Shown piece after piece: positions 8,142 through 15,663 of a stretch of DNA of 56,958 nt; the stretch's first letter is position 1; every line of letters starts with the position of its first letter. The position numbers and the translations under genes were made by a program. The notes beneath the pieces are model-generated. The model worked only from the letters and a program-made list of their open reading frames with translations. It made no database searches and had not been told where the DNA came from. The DNA comes from Candidatus Bathyarchaeota archaeon (GTDB taxonomy: Archaea; Thermoproteota; Bathyarchaeia; Bathyarchaeales; SOJC01): assembly GCA_029882535.1 (NCBI GenBank), contig JAOUKM010000007.1:1-56958 (forward strand), given 5' to 3'.

Positions 8142-9317
8142 ATGCCTACCAATTTGCCTGTAGAAGCAAAAAAGAAATGGAACGAAGCTTCGACAACCAG
8201 AAACCCAAAGGCTAAGCTTCAACTTTTACAAGAGTTTCTGAGCTTAGTTCCTAAACACAAAGGCACAGAAAAACTTCGTGCTCAAGTAAAAACAAAAATG
8301 GCTACACTACGGAGAGAGGCAAAAGAGAAAAAACGCAAAAAAATCGGTGCACATGGACCAAAGCTTTTTATTGAGAAAGAAGGAGCTGCTCAGATTGTTA
8401 TTTTAGGACAAACAAAGGCGGGGCGAAGCAGCCTTCTAGCTTCTATCACAAACGCGAAAGTTGAAGTCTCCAACTACCCTTTCACAACACACGAACCAGT
8501 TCCCGGCATGCTTCCCTTTGAAGACCTCCAATTTCAAATTGTTGAGGCCCCAGCAATAATTAGAGGTGCCGCGGAAGGAAAGACATGGGGACAACAAACA
8601 TTGGCGTTGGCTCGAAATGCTGATGGCTTGATTTTAATGGTTGACTTGGCTGAAAATCCCGTTGGACAACTTTCTCTTATATTGAATGAACTTGAAAACG
8701 CCCGTATTCTTGTCAAAAAGCCAACTGCGCGGGTGGAAATAGAACGGAAACATATGGGTGTTGGCTTAAGAATCTTTGTAATCGGCCAACTTGTCAATTG
8801 CACGCTTAAAGATGTGGAGACGCTGCTGAAAAGCTACAGAGTTTCAAACGCTGTTGTAAAAATATACGGTGATGCCCAGCTTGACGATGTCGAGGACTCA
8901 ATTTTTGAGAGCGCCGTGTTTCGTCCAACAATAATAGTGGCAAACAAGTTCGATGTCAAAGGAGTGACAGAAAGTCTTAGAGAATTGGAAAGACTTGTTG
9001 GCGGGCGCATCAATATAATTCCAGTGTCCTGCAAAACGGGGGTCGGATTGGAAGGACTTGGTGCAGGACTGTTTAAGTCGCTTGAAATAATCCGAGTCTA
9101 CACTAAAGAGCCAAGTAGCAAGGAACCGTCTTCAGCACCATTCATTTTGAAGAAGAATTCAATAGTTGCGGAATTGGCTAAGCAGATTCACAGTGACTTT
9201 TATAGACGCTTTTCTTATGCGAGAGTATGGTCAAAGCGACTTCCGTTCAGTCCACAGAAGGTAGGATTGTCCTTTATTTTGGATGATAAAGACGTTGTAG
9301 AAATGCACATGCGGTAG
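8142..9317 (+). CDS. DRG/Obg-like GTP-binding protein with TGS domain
   Basis: This 391-residue protein has three parts: a basic, helical N-terminus (about 1-70, rich in K/R), a G domain (about 82-310) and a TGS domain (about 325-391, ending VGLSFILDDKDVVEMHMR). NKFD is the G4 motif and VSCK fits G5. The P-loop reads GQTKAGRSS at 89-97, with Arg95 where GTPases have Lys, and the switch II site reads VEAPAII instead of D-x-P-G. DRG relatives act with the ribosome. The changes suggest weak or absent hydrolysis. It ends with TAG and meets S7 tail to tail. Confidence 0.87.
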   Translation: MPTNLPVEAKKKWNEASTTRNPKAKLQLLQEFLSLVPKHKGTEKLRAQVKTKMATLRREAKEKKRKKIGAHGPKLFIEKEGAAQIVILGQTKAGRSSLLASITNAKVEVSNYPFTTHEPVPGMLPFEDLQFQIVEAPAIIRGAAEGKTWGQQTLALARNADGLILMVDLAENPVGQLSLILNELENARILVKKPTARVEIERKHMGVGLRIFVIGQLVNCTLKDVETLLKSYRVSNAVVKIYGDAQLDDVEDSIFESAVFRPTIIVANKFDVKGVTESLRELERLVGGRINIIPVSCKTGVGLEGLGAGLFKSLEIIRVYTKEPSSKEPSSAPFILKKNSIVAELAKQIHSDFYRRFSYARVWSKRLPFSPQKVGLSFILDDKDVVEMHMR

Positions 9318-9318
9318 G

Positions 9319-9897
9319 TTATCTTGACGCCCTAGCGATTCTTTCCATTTCGTTGCGTTTAGACACTGCGTAGCTTTTTATGTCATTGTTTGCTGCCAGA
9401 ACAAGTTCTTCTGCTATGCACTCCTCCAATGTGCGAGAATTGCCAAAAGTTGATTTTCGCGCACCTTCCGACAATAGGCGAAGAGCAATGTCTACTCTTC
9501 TCTGAGGCGCAACATCAACAGCCATGTGATAAGCAACACCGCCATAGCTTATTCTGGTTGTGTCCTCGCACGGAGCAGAGTTCTCAACAGCTTTTACGAG
9601 GGCTTCAATGGGGTTTCTTCCTGTTCGCAAGTGAATAATTTCAAACGCGTTTCTTAACATGTTTATTGCTCGTGCTTTTTTGCCTGCGCTTTTCCCTGGC
9701 CTCATCAAATTGTTTATGAATCTTTCAACAATGTTTACTTCTGCCTTGTGAAATCTGTGATGTTCATGTCTGCCCATGCTGTGGGGGATATAAACTGGTG
9801 AAAGGGAAACGTATTTTTTTAAACCAATATCTTGTATCTGAACGTTCTTAAAGCTCCATTTTCCGAAAAGTTTTATCTCTTGCACTTGTTTGCTCAT
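9319..9897 (-). CDS. rps7: 30S ribosomal protein S7
   Basis: Small-subunit head protein that nucleates assembly and contacts the E-site tRNA. At 192 residues it has the archaeal length. The motif PGKSAGKKARAINMLRNAFEIIHLRTGRNPIEAL and the C-terminal RNEMERIARASR are family signatures. GGGTG precedes the start, 14 nt after the S12 stop, so S12 and S7 form an operon. EF-2, often next in other archaea, is not here. Confidence 0.97.
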   Translation of the reverse strand: MSKQVQEIKLFGKWSFKNVQIQDIGLKKYVSLSPVYIPHSMGRHEHHRFHKAEVNIVERFINNLMRPGKSAGKKARAINMLRNAFEIIHLRTGRNPIEALVKAVENSAPCEDTTRISYGGVAYHMAVDVAPQRRVDIALRLLSEGARKSTFGNSRTLEECIAEELVLAANNDIKSYAVSKRNEMERIARASR

Positions 9898-9911
9898 TTT
9901 TTACACCCTTT

Positions 9912-10352
9912 TCAACGCATTGGTTTCTGCTTTCTTCCGTATACAAGTTCGTTTAGAGACACGCCATTAACTGTGATGACTTTCCATCTTACACCGGGGA
10001 TGTCGCCCATACTTCCTCCTCGGGAGCCGCCGATGCCTTCAACTAATACCTCGTCATGTTCATCTACTACATTTAGAGCTCCGTCACCAGGTAGAAAGGC
10101 TGTGATAGATCTACCATTTTTGATGAGTTGTGTTCTCACGCATTTCCTGATGGCACTGTTAGGCTGTTTGCTTTCAACGCCAACCTTCTCTAGCACAATT
10201 CCTCGCGCCATGGGTGCGCCTTGTAGCGGGTCAGCTTTTACATCTAGTCTGAGCATTCGCCGTTTGTAGTAGCGGTCGCTCCACCGGAATTTTTTCCTTT
10301 TCTTGACTAGTTGTCTTGCGGCGAATTCACCAGTTGGCGATTTTGAACCCAT
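9912..10352 (-). CDS. rps12: 30S ribosomal protein S12
   Basis: Decoding-centre protein. LGGSRGG-like sequence ([22 protein letters not shown]) and [15 protein letters not shown] are conserved. The frame extends upstream to 10445, but the family start is [15 protein letters not shown] at the ATG 10352, giving 146 residues. The long AT-rich leader between 10352 and 10468 may carry the promoter. Operon with S7. Confidence 0.96.
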   Translation of the reverse strand: MGSKSPTGEFAARQLVKKRKKFRWSDRYYKRRMLRLDVKADPLQGAPMARGIVLEKVGVESKQPNSAIRKCVRTQLIKNGRSITAFLPGDGALNVVDEHDEVLVEGIGGSRGGSMGDIPGVRWKVITVNGVSLNELVYGRKQKPMR

Positions 10353-10452
10353 ACTTTCAAATCCTTTCGCTACGATAAACCGCACTCTAATATTTAAACT
10401 GTCACGCACATGCATCAAACTTACATAGGAAAAGATATGTACCATGTGGGCA

Positions 10453-10468
10453 TTATATAATTATATTT
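10453..10468. promoter_or_regulatory. AT-rich divergent promoter between S12 and a zinc-ribbon gene
   Basis: TTATATAATTATATTT is nearly self-complementary and can act as box A for both directions. For S12 it implies a leader of roughly 75 nt. For the plus-strand zinc-ribbon gene it lies only about 20 bp before the ATG at 10475, so the in-frame GTG at 10481 may be the real, leaderless start. Confidence 0.45.
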
Positions 10469-10474
10469 AGACTT

Positions 10475-10660
10475 ATGAGCGTGGCTGGTTGGGCGTACCA
10501 CAGCCCACCGATTACCTATTTAATCCATCGTATACTGGAATCCAACAAGTTTGTTAATTGCTGGAATTGTGGGGCAAGAAATCCGAGGAGCATGGAGCCC
10601 TGTTTTGAATGTGGAAAGAAGTTTCCGCGACAAAACATTACTGAAAAAATAAAAAAGTGA
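10475..10660 (+). CDS. Small zinc-ribbon protein
   Basis: This 61-residue protein has two CxxC knuckles, CWNCG near residue 29 and CFECG near residue 43, followed by a basic tail ending TEKIKK. That is the compact zinc-ribbon layout common in archaeal small proteins. The first 20 residues are hydrophobic and could be partly untranslated. Specific function is unknown. It lies between S12 and the TrmB regulator without an obvious partner. Confidence 0.62.
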   Translation: MSVAGWAYHSPPITYLIHRILESNKFVNCWNCGARNPRSMEPCFECGKKFPRQNITEKIKK

Positions 10661-10717
10661 AGTAGAGCGGTATTATAAAATTTAAGGGAAATACGCTGAG
10701 AGGCCTTCACTTAACAT

Positions 10718-11587
10718 TTAACTAAGGCCTTTCTTTCTTTGCTTTTTCTTTTTAATTTCCTCCAATATTGGGAGTATTGGTTCGCTTTTTCTCCACAATT
10801 CTTCGAAATGTTCACGCAAAATTCTTGCTAAAGGAGGGATTCTAAGCCATAGACCTTCAAGAGTTTGCGATGTTGTTGAGTTGGATTCTGATGGAAAAAC
10901 GAGAATTACATCTTTTTCATCAAATGTCATGAACCGAAGCGGAATCTCTTTTCTGTTCAGATATCTTACTTGGCTTCCAGCTCTAATATACTTTTCATAC
11001 ATTTTCAACTCTTCCAGAGTCCATGATTCTGTTATCTGTCTTACAACCCTCACGGATTTACCATTTTTAAGGGCAAACTCTACAGCTTCAAGTACTTCTT
11101 TTTCGGGAGGACGCAAAGACGTTGTGGCTACCGAAAGCTCTTTTTCACAGTTCCTTATGGCTTCACTGTAAATTGCAACGAATGCAGTGTCCCTTCGAGT
11201 AAACCACACTTTACTTCTTTCAATTTTACGGTTTTTGCTTTTTGCGTACATTTGCAGAAGCGATTTCGTTAATGTCTGAATGGTTTTCCTCTTTTCTTCC
11301 AATTGCCCTAATGTTTCTATCTCTATGCCAATTAGAAGATTTTTTAATCCTTTTGTTGGTTCCACAGCAGCATAAATTGTGGGCTTTCCAGACTGTTCTG
11401 CTAAAAGGCCTTTCTCCGTAAGACCTCTCAGTACATCGTAGGCTCTAGGCCTAGGTATTCCCGATTTTTGCGCTAATTCACTTGGGGTCATGGGGCCATG
11501 TGTCAGTAGAGAAACATAAGCTCGTGATTCATATGGGGTTAAACCGAATTGCTTATCTAAAATTTCAGCAGGCTTTCTATTTGCCAT
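10718..11587 (-). CDS. TrmB-family transcriptional regulator
   Basis: An N-terminal winged helix-turn-helix (LTPYESRAYVSLL and MTPSELAQKSGIPRPRAYDVLRGL, residues about 15-70) is followed by a coiled-coil linker and a C-terminal effector-type domain ending in a basic KKKKQRKKGLS tail. TrmB proteins sense sugars or other metabolites and bind palindromes near promoters. The start is taken as the ATG at 11587 (MANRKPAEILDKQFGL), about 20 bp downstream of a TATA-like run at 11601-11613; the frame stays open to 11641 but would then run through that promoter. Two perfect palindromes lie just upstream, so it probably regulates itself and the facing gene. Confidence 0.9.
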   Translation of the reverse strand: MANRKPAEILDKQFGLTPYESRAYVSLLTHGPMTPSELAQKSGIPRPRAYDVLRGLTEKGLLAEQSGKPTIYAAVEPTKGLKNLLIGIEIETLGQLEEKRKTIQTLTKSLLQMYAKSKNRKIERSKVWFTRRDTAFVAIYSEAIRNCEKELSVATTSLRPPEKEVLEAVEFALKNGKSVRVVRQITESWTLEELKMYEKYIRAGSQVRYLNRKEIPLRFMTFDEKDVILVFPSESNSTTSQTLEGLWLRIPPLARILREHFEELWRKSEPILPILEEIKKKKQRKKGLS

Positions 11588-11600
11588 AAGGCTTCCCTTT

Positions 11601-11613
11601 ATATTATAAATAA
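11601..11613 (-). promoter_or_regulatory. TATA box of the TrmB gene
   Basis: On the minus strand this reads TATTTATAATATA. Spacing of roughly 20-25 bp to the ATG at 11587 suggests a leaderless or nearly leaderless transcript. The first palindromic operator lies directly upstream of it. Confidence 0.5.
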
Positions 11614-11631
11614 ACTGCTCCATATAAATTT

Positions 11632-11654
11632 TGTTACACAAACAAAGTGTAACA
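11632..11654. promoter_or_regulatory. Palindromic operator 1 (TGTTACAC-N7-GTGTAACA)
   Basis: This is a perfect 8-bp inverted repeat with a 7-nt spacer. It is identical in both arms and in spacing to a second copy at 11695-11717, centre to centre 63 bp, which is six turns of B-DNA. It lies upstream of both divergent TATA boxes and is the likely binding site of the adjacent TrmB regulator. Confidence 0.8.
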
Positions 11655-11664
11655 GGAACAGAAG

Positions 11665-11672
11665 GTTTATAA
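11665..11672 (+). promoter_or_regulatory. TATA box of the facing small gene
   Basis: TTTATAAG lies between the two operators. Transcription would begin about 25 bp on, near 11694, exactly at the left edge of operator 2, so a protein bound there would block initiation. Confidence 0.55.
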
Positions 11673-11694
11673 GGTTCGACGATAATATTAGAAG

Positions 11695-11717
11695 TGTTAC
11701 ACGATCATAGTGTAACA
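11695..11717. promoter_or_regulatory. Palindromic operator 2 (TGTTACAC-N7-GTGTAACA)
   Basis: Second copy with the same arms and 7-nt spacing. It ends immediately before the ATG at 11718, so it covers the predicted transcription start and leader of the plus-strand gene. This placement is typical of repression in archaea. Confidence 0.8.
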
Positions 11718-11996
11718 ATGGGAGAGAAAAGAAAAATGGGAAAATCTGGTTTAAAGAAAATGCGTATGCTAGAAAGAACCTTCAATGGCAGATTAGTCGT
11801 ACCATTCAAGGTGGTTCTCAGAATAATTAAAAATAGTTCTGAGTTAACGCCAAATTTACAAGTTTCTAAGAAAGAGTTCTCTGACACTTCTGTAACTCAT
11901 GATCAACTCCAGAGAATTAATGCTCAATTGCTGAGAATGGAAAGGCAGAAGGCTGAAGCAATATGGCTTATTCGTGAAAAGCAGCGTTGCCTTTAA
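11718..11996 (+). CDS. Small basic protein under operator control
   Basis: This 92-residue protein is not recognised. It has a lysine/arginine-rich N-terminus (MGEKRKMGKSGLKKMRML), a middle hydrophobic segment and a C-terminal helix (LQRINAQLLRMERQKAEAIWLI) that could form a coiled coil. There is no cysteine motif or membrane segment. A GTG further up at 11694 is in frame but lies inside operator 2, so the ATG at 11718 is preferred. It is divergent from the TrmB regulator and is the most likely target gene. Confidence 0.6.
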   Translation: MGEKRKMGKSGLKKMRMLERTFNGRLVVPFKVVLRIIKNSSELTPNLQVSKKEFSDTSVTHDQLQRINAQLLRMERQKAEAIWLIREKQRCL

Positions 11997-12083
11997 AACG
12001 TAAGGCATTACCAACGAATCAAACTACAATGACTGTTAAGGATTTTCTGCTACGCAATTTCCCCTTTTTTCTGTGTCTGTGAA

Positions 12084-12161
12084 TCACAGCCTAGCGCGTT
12101 TATCTTTACGAGGATGAGCTTTCATTGGATTTATCTTCTCCCTTTCAACTTCAAGCCCCAT
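12084..12161 (-). CDS. Possible 25-residue basic peptide
   Basis: Inside an otherwise empty stretch (11997-12230) the minus strand has an ATG followed by a charged reading frame ending PMKAHPRKDKRARL and a TGA. The composition looks coding, but it is very short and no ribosome site is clear. It could be a real small protein or a remnant. Nothing else is visible in this gap. Confidence 0.25.
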   Translation of the reverse strand: MGLEVEREKINPMKAHPRKDKRARL

Positions 12162-12230
12162 ATTTTGAGTTTGGCGGTAGTTTTTTGGAAAAATACTTAA
12201 GGATTTACTCAAGTTTGTGCACTAACATAG

Positions 12231-13439
12231 TTAAGCAGATCGATTCAACTCAACTAACAGCGTATCTTTTAGCCCCTTCGGCCTAGTCTTCAATATATTG
12301 ACTTGCGAGACGTCATGAAAGCTGAGGAAGCTCCTCAATGTCGCTGCCAATTCAACAACAAAGTTTTCTTCAAAGCGATTTTCCTCTAAGATCACAGAAT
12401 TAATTATCATCGTTTTGTTCGCTCGGTCCAATTTCGGATCGATTCTTCCAGCAAATCTTGTGCCATAAAGGATCGGCAAGACATAGTAGCCGTATTGTCT
12501 CTTCTCTGGAACCTTGTAAATTTCCCAAGCGTAAACGAAATTAAATATTTCTGAGATCATTCTCCGATTCCAAATGACATTGTCAAGGGGAGCAATAAAG
12601 CGGATTTTTTCTTTGATGGAAGAATCTTCTGCGGCTTCAAGAGTGCTCAAATATTTTTCCAGAACGAAATAAACATGTTTAACGCCTTCTATCTTCACAG
12701 GAAAAATCTTCTCGTCTTTGACCATCTCTCCTACTATTGCTTTACGCTGAGCACTTTTTAACGCAAGCCAACCGAATCTCCAGTCTCGCACGTCGATGAA
12801 ACCGTAGGCCTCCATATATTTCTCAATCATAAATCGATCGTATTCCTTTCTGCTGGGTATCTCGGTGATCAAATTCTTAGGTAAGACGCGTTCCGTAAAG
12901 TCGTAACATCGACGATTTCCCTCAACATGGTGAATCATTACTTCACCACAGTCCCAAAGCAGATTCAAAACACGCTTAGCAGTTTTGCTTCCTATTTTCC
13001 CTTTAAAATCTTGTGCACACAATGGACCGTCGGCTTCGATTGCCGATAAGACGTGGCGGATCACGTTTTTGAGCTCTTCTCGCTTGGTTTTCAAGCGTTC
13101 ATAGAATGGAGAGTGGAACTCCATGTAATTCTGCATTCGATAACGAAAGTATCGGAATTCCTCTGTGGGAATGATTGATTTCTCATTGCACCAGTATTCA
13201 AACACAGCTCTGTCCTTGTAGAGTAATGTATCCAAATATGAAGGTTTGTAGTCGCTCACTCTATTATGAAGAACCAGATGGTGGTTGCGGTGGACAACAC
13301 GTACAGGATCAATTTGGACACACTCTAACCGCTTAATCGCATCCAACGTTCCGATTTTTCCCTCACCCTGCTGGAATCCTTGCCTAGCGATAAGAAATCT
13401 TCTGGCAGCCTTCTTTGAAACCGTTCTCAAATTCATCAT
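12231..13439 (-). CDS. AlkX/YcaQ-like winged-helix DNA glycosylase (HTH_42 family)
   Basis: This 402-residue protein belongs to the family of bacterial AlkZ/YcaQ glycosylases that excise alkylated bases and unhook interstrand crosslinks. It starts MMNLRTVSKKAARRFL, typical of the family. Near residue 37 it has CVQIDPVRVVHRNHHLVLHNR, where the QxD catalytic motif of the YcaQ branch sits. Repeated winged-helix segments follow, then a C-terminal beta domain (YYVLPILYGTRFAGRIDPKLDR). Activity in this organism is inferred. It is a single gene with no operon partner. Confidence 0.85.
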   Translation of the reverse strand: MMNLRTVSKKAARRFLIARQGFQQGEGKIGTLDAIKRLECVQIDPVRVVHRNHHLVLHNRVSDYKPSYLDTLLYKDRAVFEYWCNEKSIIPTEEFRYFRYRMQNYMEFHSPFYERLKTKREELKNVIRHVLSAIEADGPLCAQDFKGKIGSKTAKRVLNLLWDCGEVMIHHVEGNRRCYDFTERVLPKNLITEIPSRKEYDRFMIEKYMEAYGFIDVRDWRFGWLALKSAQRKAIVGEMVKDEKIFPVKIEGVKHVYFVLEKYLSTLEAAEDSSIKEKIRFIAPLDNVIWNRRMISEIFNFVYAWEIYKVPEKRQYGYYVLPILYGTRFAGRIDPKLDRANKTMIINSVILEENRFEENFVVELAATLRSFLSFHDVSQVNILKTRPKGLKDTLLVELNRSA

Positions 13440-13550
13440 ATCCCTTACCGTATTAGTCCATTAATTTTTCAAGTTGAATACGTTGTCATGTCAATAGTGT
13501 ATGTGTACGAATAAAAATGTCTACAAGAAAAAACTTTACTGAACCTCAAG

Positions 13551-13982
13551 TTATTCTGTCAATTGCAACACAATCTTTTCACCCGAACGATTGTAAACTG
13601 CCACATTTTCTTTTCCAACAAAAGGATAAGCCACGATCATCATTATTCTGCCAAAGGAATGGTTTAAATCTTCCATCGAAGGCTTCGACACACTGGAAGG
13701 ATGAGAGTGAACAGTTCCTATAAGCGAAAAGTCTATCGGAAGCATATATGGAGGAAAGCTTGAAAATCCTTTTCCATGGGTAGCCAACGGAGGAATGACA
13801 AGATCGGTTATTTCAATTCTATCTTTTCTTATCTTGCCGCGTAGAAGAAGGATTGTTTCTCGAGGATATGCAGTTCTGGCACTTTCTAAAATAGAGTTGA
13901 AAATGCTATACTTTATTTGCACAACTTCCTTTCTTTTTTTCTCGGATTTTTTATTTTCGAACATTACAATAATCTCGCTCAA
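13551..13982 (-). CDS. JAB/MPN (JAMM) domain metalloprotease
   Basis: This 143-residue protein of Mov34/MPN/PAD-1 type is related to zinc isopeptidases that remove ubiquitin-like modifiers. The JAMM residues are all present: Glu42 in YPRETILLLRG, His92 and His94 in HSHP, then Ser102 and Asp105 (HxHx7SxxD). The frame starts at a TTG (13982); an ATG six codons on at 13964 is an equally good start. In archaea such proteins process SAMP-type tags; no ubiquitin-like or E1 gene is in this window, so the substrate is unknown. Confidence 0.87.
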   Translation of the reverse strand: MSEIIVMFENKKSEKKRKEVVQIKYSIFNSILESARTAYPRETILLLRGKIRKDRIEITDLVIPPLATHGKGFSSFPPYMLPIDFSLIGTVHSHPSSVSKPSMEDLNHSFGRIMMIVAYPFVGKENVAVYNRSGEKIVLQLTE

Positions 13983-14084
13983 TGAGATCTGATTTACGAC
14001 ACTTTACTTTTACTTAACCGTTAAAGTAGTTATTGTAATTCTTTTTTCAAAAATGTGCGCGCACCAGTTAAGCGAGCCACAACT

Positions 14085-14092
14085 CATTTATA
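14085..14092 (+). promoter_or_regulatory. Possible TATA box for pdaD
   Basis: ATTTATAC about 50 bp before the pdaD ATG is a fair box A match. The region 13983-14137 between the divergent JAMM and pdaD genes is AT-rich and has no further gene. Confidence 0.4.
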
Positions 14093-14137
14093 CCATGTTT
14101 TAATTGCATTCAACATTAGCGAGGCAAAAAACAAAAG

Positions 14138-14608
14138 ATGATTCCTGAGGAGTTCTTCGTAACAAGTGGCAAAGCAACTAGTCCAGTTTCTGAACTTAAC
14201 GCGTTTGACCTTGCTTTGAAAAACGCTGGAATAGCTCACTGCAACTTGGTGCCAGTTAGCTCTATATTGCCACCTGAATGTAAAGAGAGAAAATGGCAGA
14301 AACTACCTGCTGGCTCTATTGTTCACGCTGTTGTTGCTCGTATGGATGGAGATGAAGGAGTCACTGTTGGTGCAGGGATTGCGTGGGCTTGGGAAAAAAG
14401 CGGAGAGTATGGTATTGTGGCAGAGGCTCATGGGTCTATGGACCGTAAGGCTTTGAGGGAAACTTTGGTGTGGAGGATTAGAGAGATGGCTGAGATTAGA
14501 GGAATAGAAATCGGGGAGGTCAAGTTTCGAATTGAGGTTTTGCGTGTGCCGATGGCCCATTACGGCTGTGTTATTGCAACGCTTGTTTATTGCCCACTAA
14601 CTTGCTAG
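14138..14608 (+). CDS. pdaD: Pyruvoyl-dependent arginine decarboxylase
   Basis: Converts arginine to agmatine, the start of polyamine synthesis; in archaea agmatine also modifies tRNA-Ile. The 156-residue proenzyme cleaves itself in the sequence NLVPVSSILPP, between Ser41 and Ser42, to form the pyruvoyl group. The GVTVGAGIAWAW segment and the C-terminal ATLVYCPL also fit the family. Single gene with a purine-rich leader, followed by an ABC exporter that is probably unrelated. Confidence 0.95.
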   Translation: MIPEEFFVTSGKATSPVSELNAFDLALKNAGIAHCNLVPVSSILPPECKERKWQKLPAGSIVHAVVARMDGDEGVTVGAGIAWAWEKSGEYGIVAEAHGSMDRKALRETLVWRIREMAEIRGIEIGEVKFRIEVLRVPMAHYGCVIATLVYCPLTC

Positions 14609-14727
14609 CAACTTCACGCGCACAAACATTATAAAATCAAACTGTAAGCATTTTTCTTTTGTTTAACGAATTTTTGAAAAAGCTAATATTGTTGAGGTTG
14701 TCCACTGTTGGGAAGGCGGAGAAAAAA

Positions 14728-15663
14728 TTGCACGAAGAAGTTGCTATCGAAGTCAAGTCGCTTGTGAAGAAATACGGAGACCTTACAGCTGTAGACGGCA
14801 TATCCTTCACTGTTCACAAAGGAAAGGTTTTCGCGTTTGTCGGTCCCAACGGGGCTGGAAAAACCACAACCGTAGAGATACTGGTTTGCCTGCGGAATTC
14901 AACCTCAGGACAAGCAAAAGTTCTAGGCTTTGACATTCGTGATAGGAAAGGACAGCAGCAAATCAGGAAGAGAGTCGGTGTCTTGCCCCAAGACTTCAAC
15001 ACTTTCGACCTCTTAACCGTGAAAGAGAACCTCAACTACTACAAGAAAATGTACGACGGAGGCATGGACATCGACGAACTGATTGAACTGGTTGATTTAA
15101 AGGACAAAGCAAACGCGTTATACAAGAACCTGTCAGGAGGACTAAAGAAGAGACTGGCTATCGCCATCGCTTTAGTGAACGATCCTGACGTTGTTTTCCT
15201 TGACGAGCCGACAACTGGACTGGACCCTAGGGCAAGAAGAGACATGTGGAACCTTATCGACGGGTTAAGAGAACAAGGAAAAACCGTCTTTCTGACAACT
15301 CATTACATGGATGAGGCTGAGGTACTCGCCGACACAGTTGCCATAATCAGTTTTGGAGAGATAATTGCTATGGGAACTCCGAGTAAATTGATTGTCAAGC
15401 ACGGTGGAAAGACTACTTTGGTAGTTGAAGAGGGAGGAAAAATCGTTTATGATTTGCTTGGGCAAATGTTTTCTGATGTAAGATTATAAAACGATGGAGA
15501 TGTTCTTGCAACCCTTAAAAAGAAATCTGATCTGCCAGACGCGGTTTCAGTGTTGAGTAAAAGAAAAGCGGCGTTTGCCGAGCTTATAGTTAGAAGGCCT
15601 ACACTGGAGGATGTGTTTCTTAACCTTACTGGAAAGAAGATTGTGGAGGGCGAATTGCATTGA
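14728..15663 (+). pseudogene. ABC-2 exporter ATP-binding protein, interrupted by in-frame TAA at 15487
   Basis: ATPase subunit of a DrrA/NatA-type exporter. Walker A GPNGAGKT, signature LSGGLKKR, Walker B DVVFLDEPTTGLDP and the H-loop TTHYMDE are intact. The frame is open upstream to 14659, but the TTG at 14728 has GGCGGAG just before it. At codon 254 a TAA interrupts the frame. Beyond it the same frame continues with no shift for 57 more codons to a family-typical end (LIVRRPTLEDVFLNLTGKK) and a TGA at 15661. The shortened product keeps the whole nucleotide-binding core, so it may still work. The permease start overlaps the distal stop. Confidence 0.85.
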
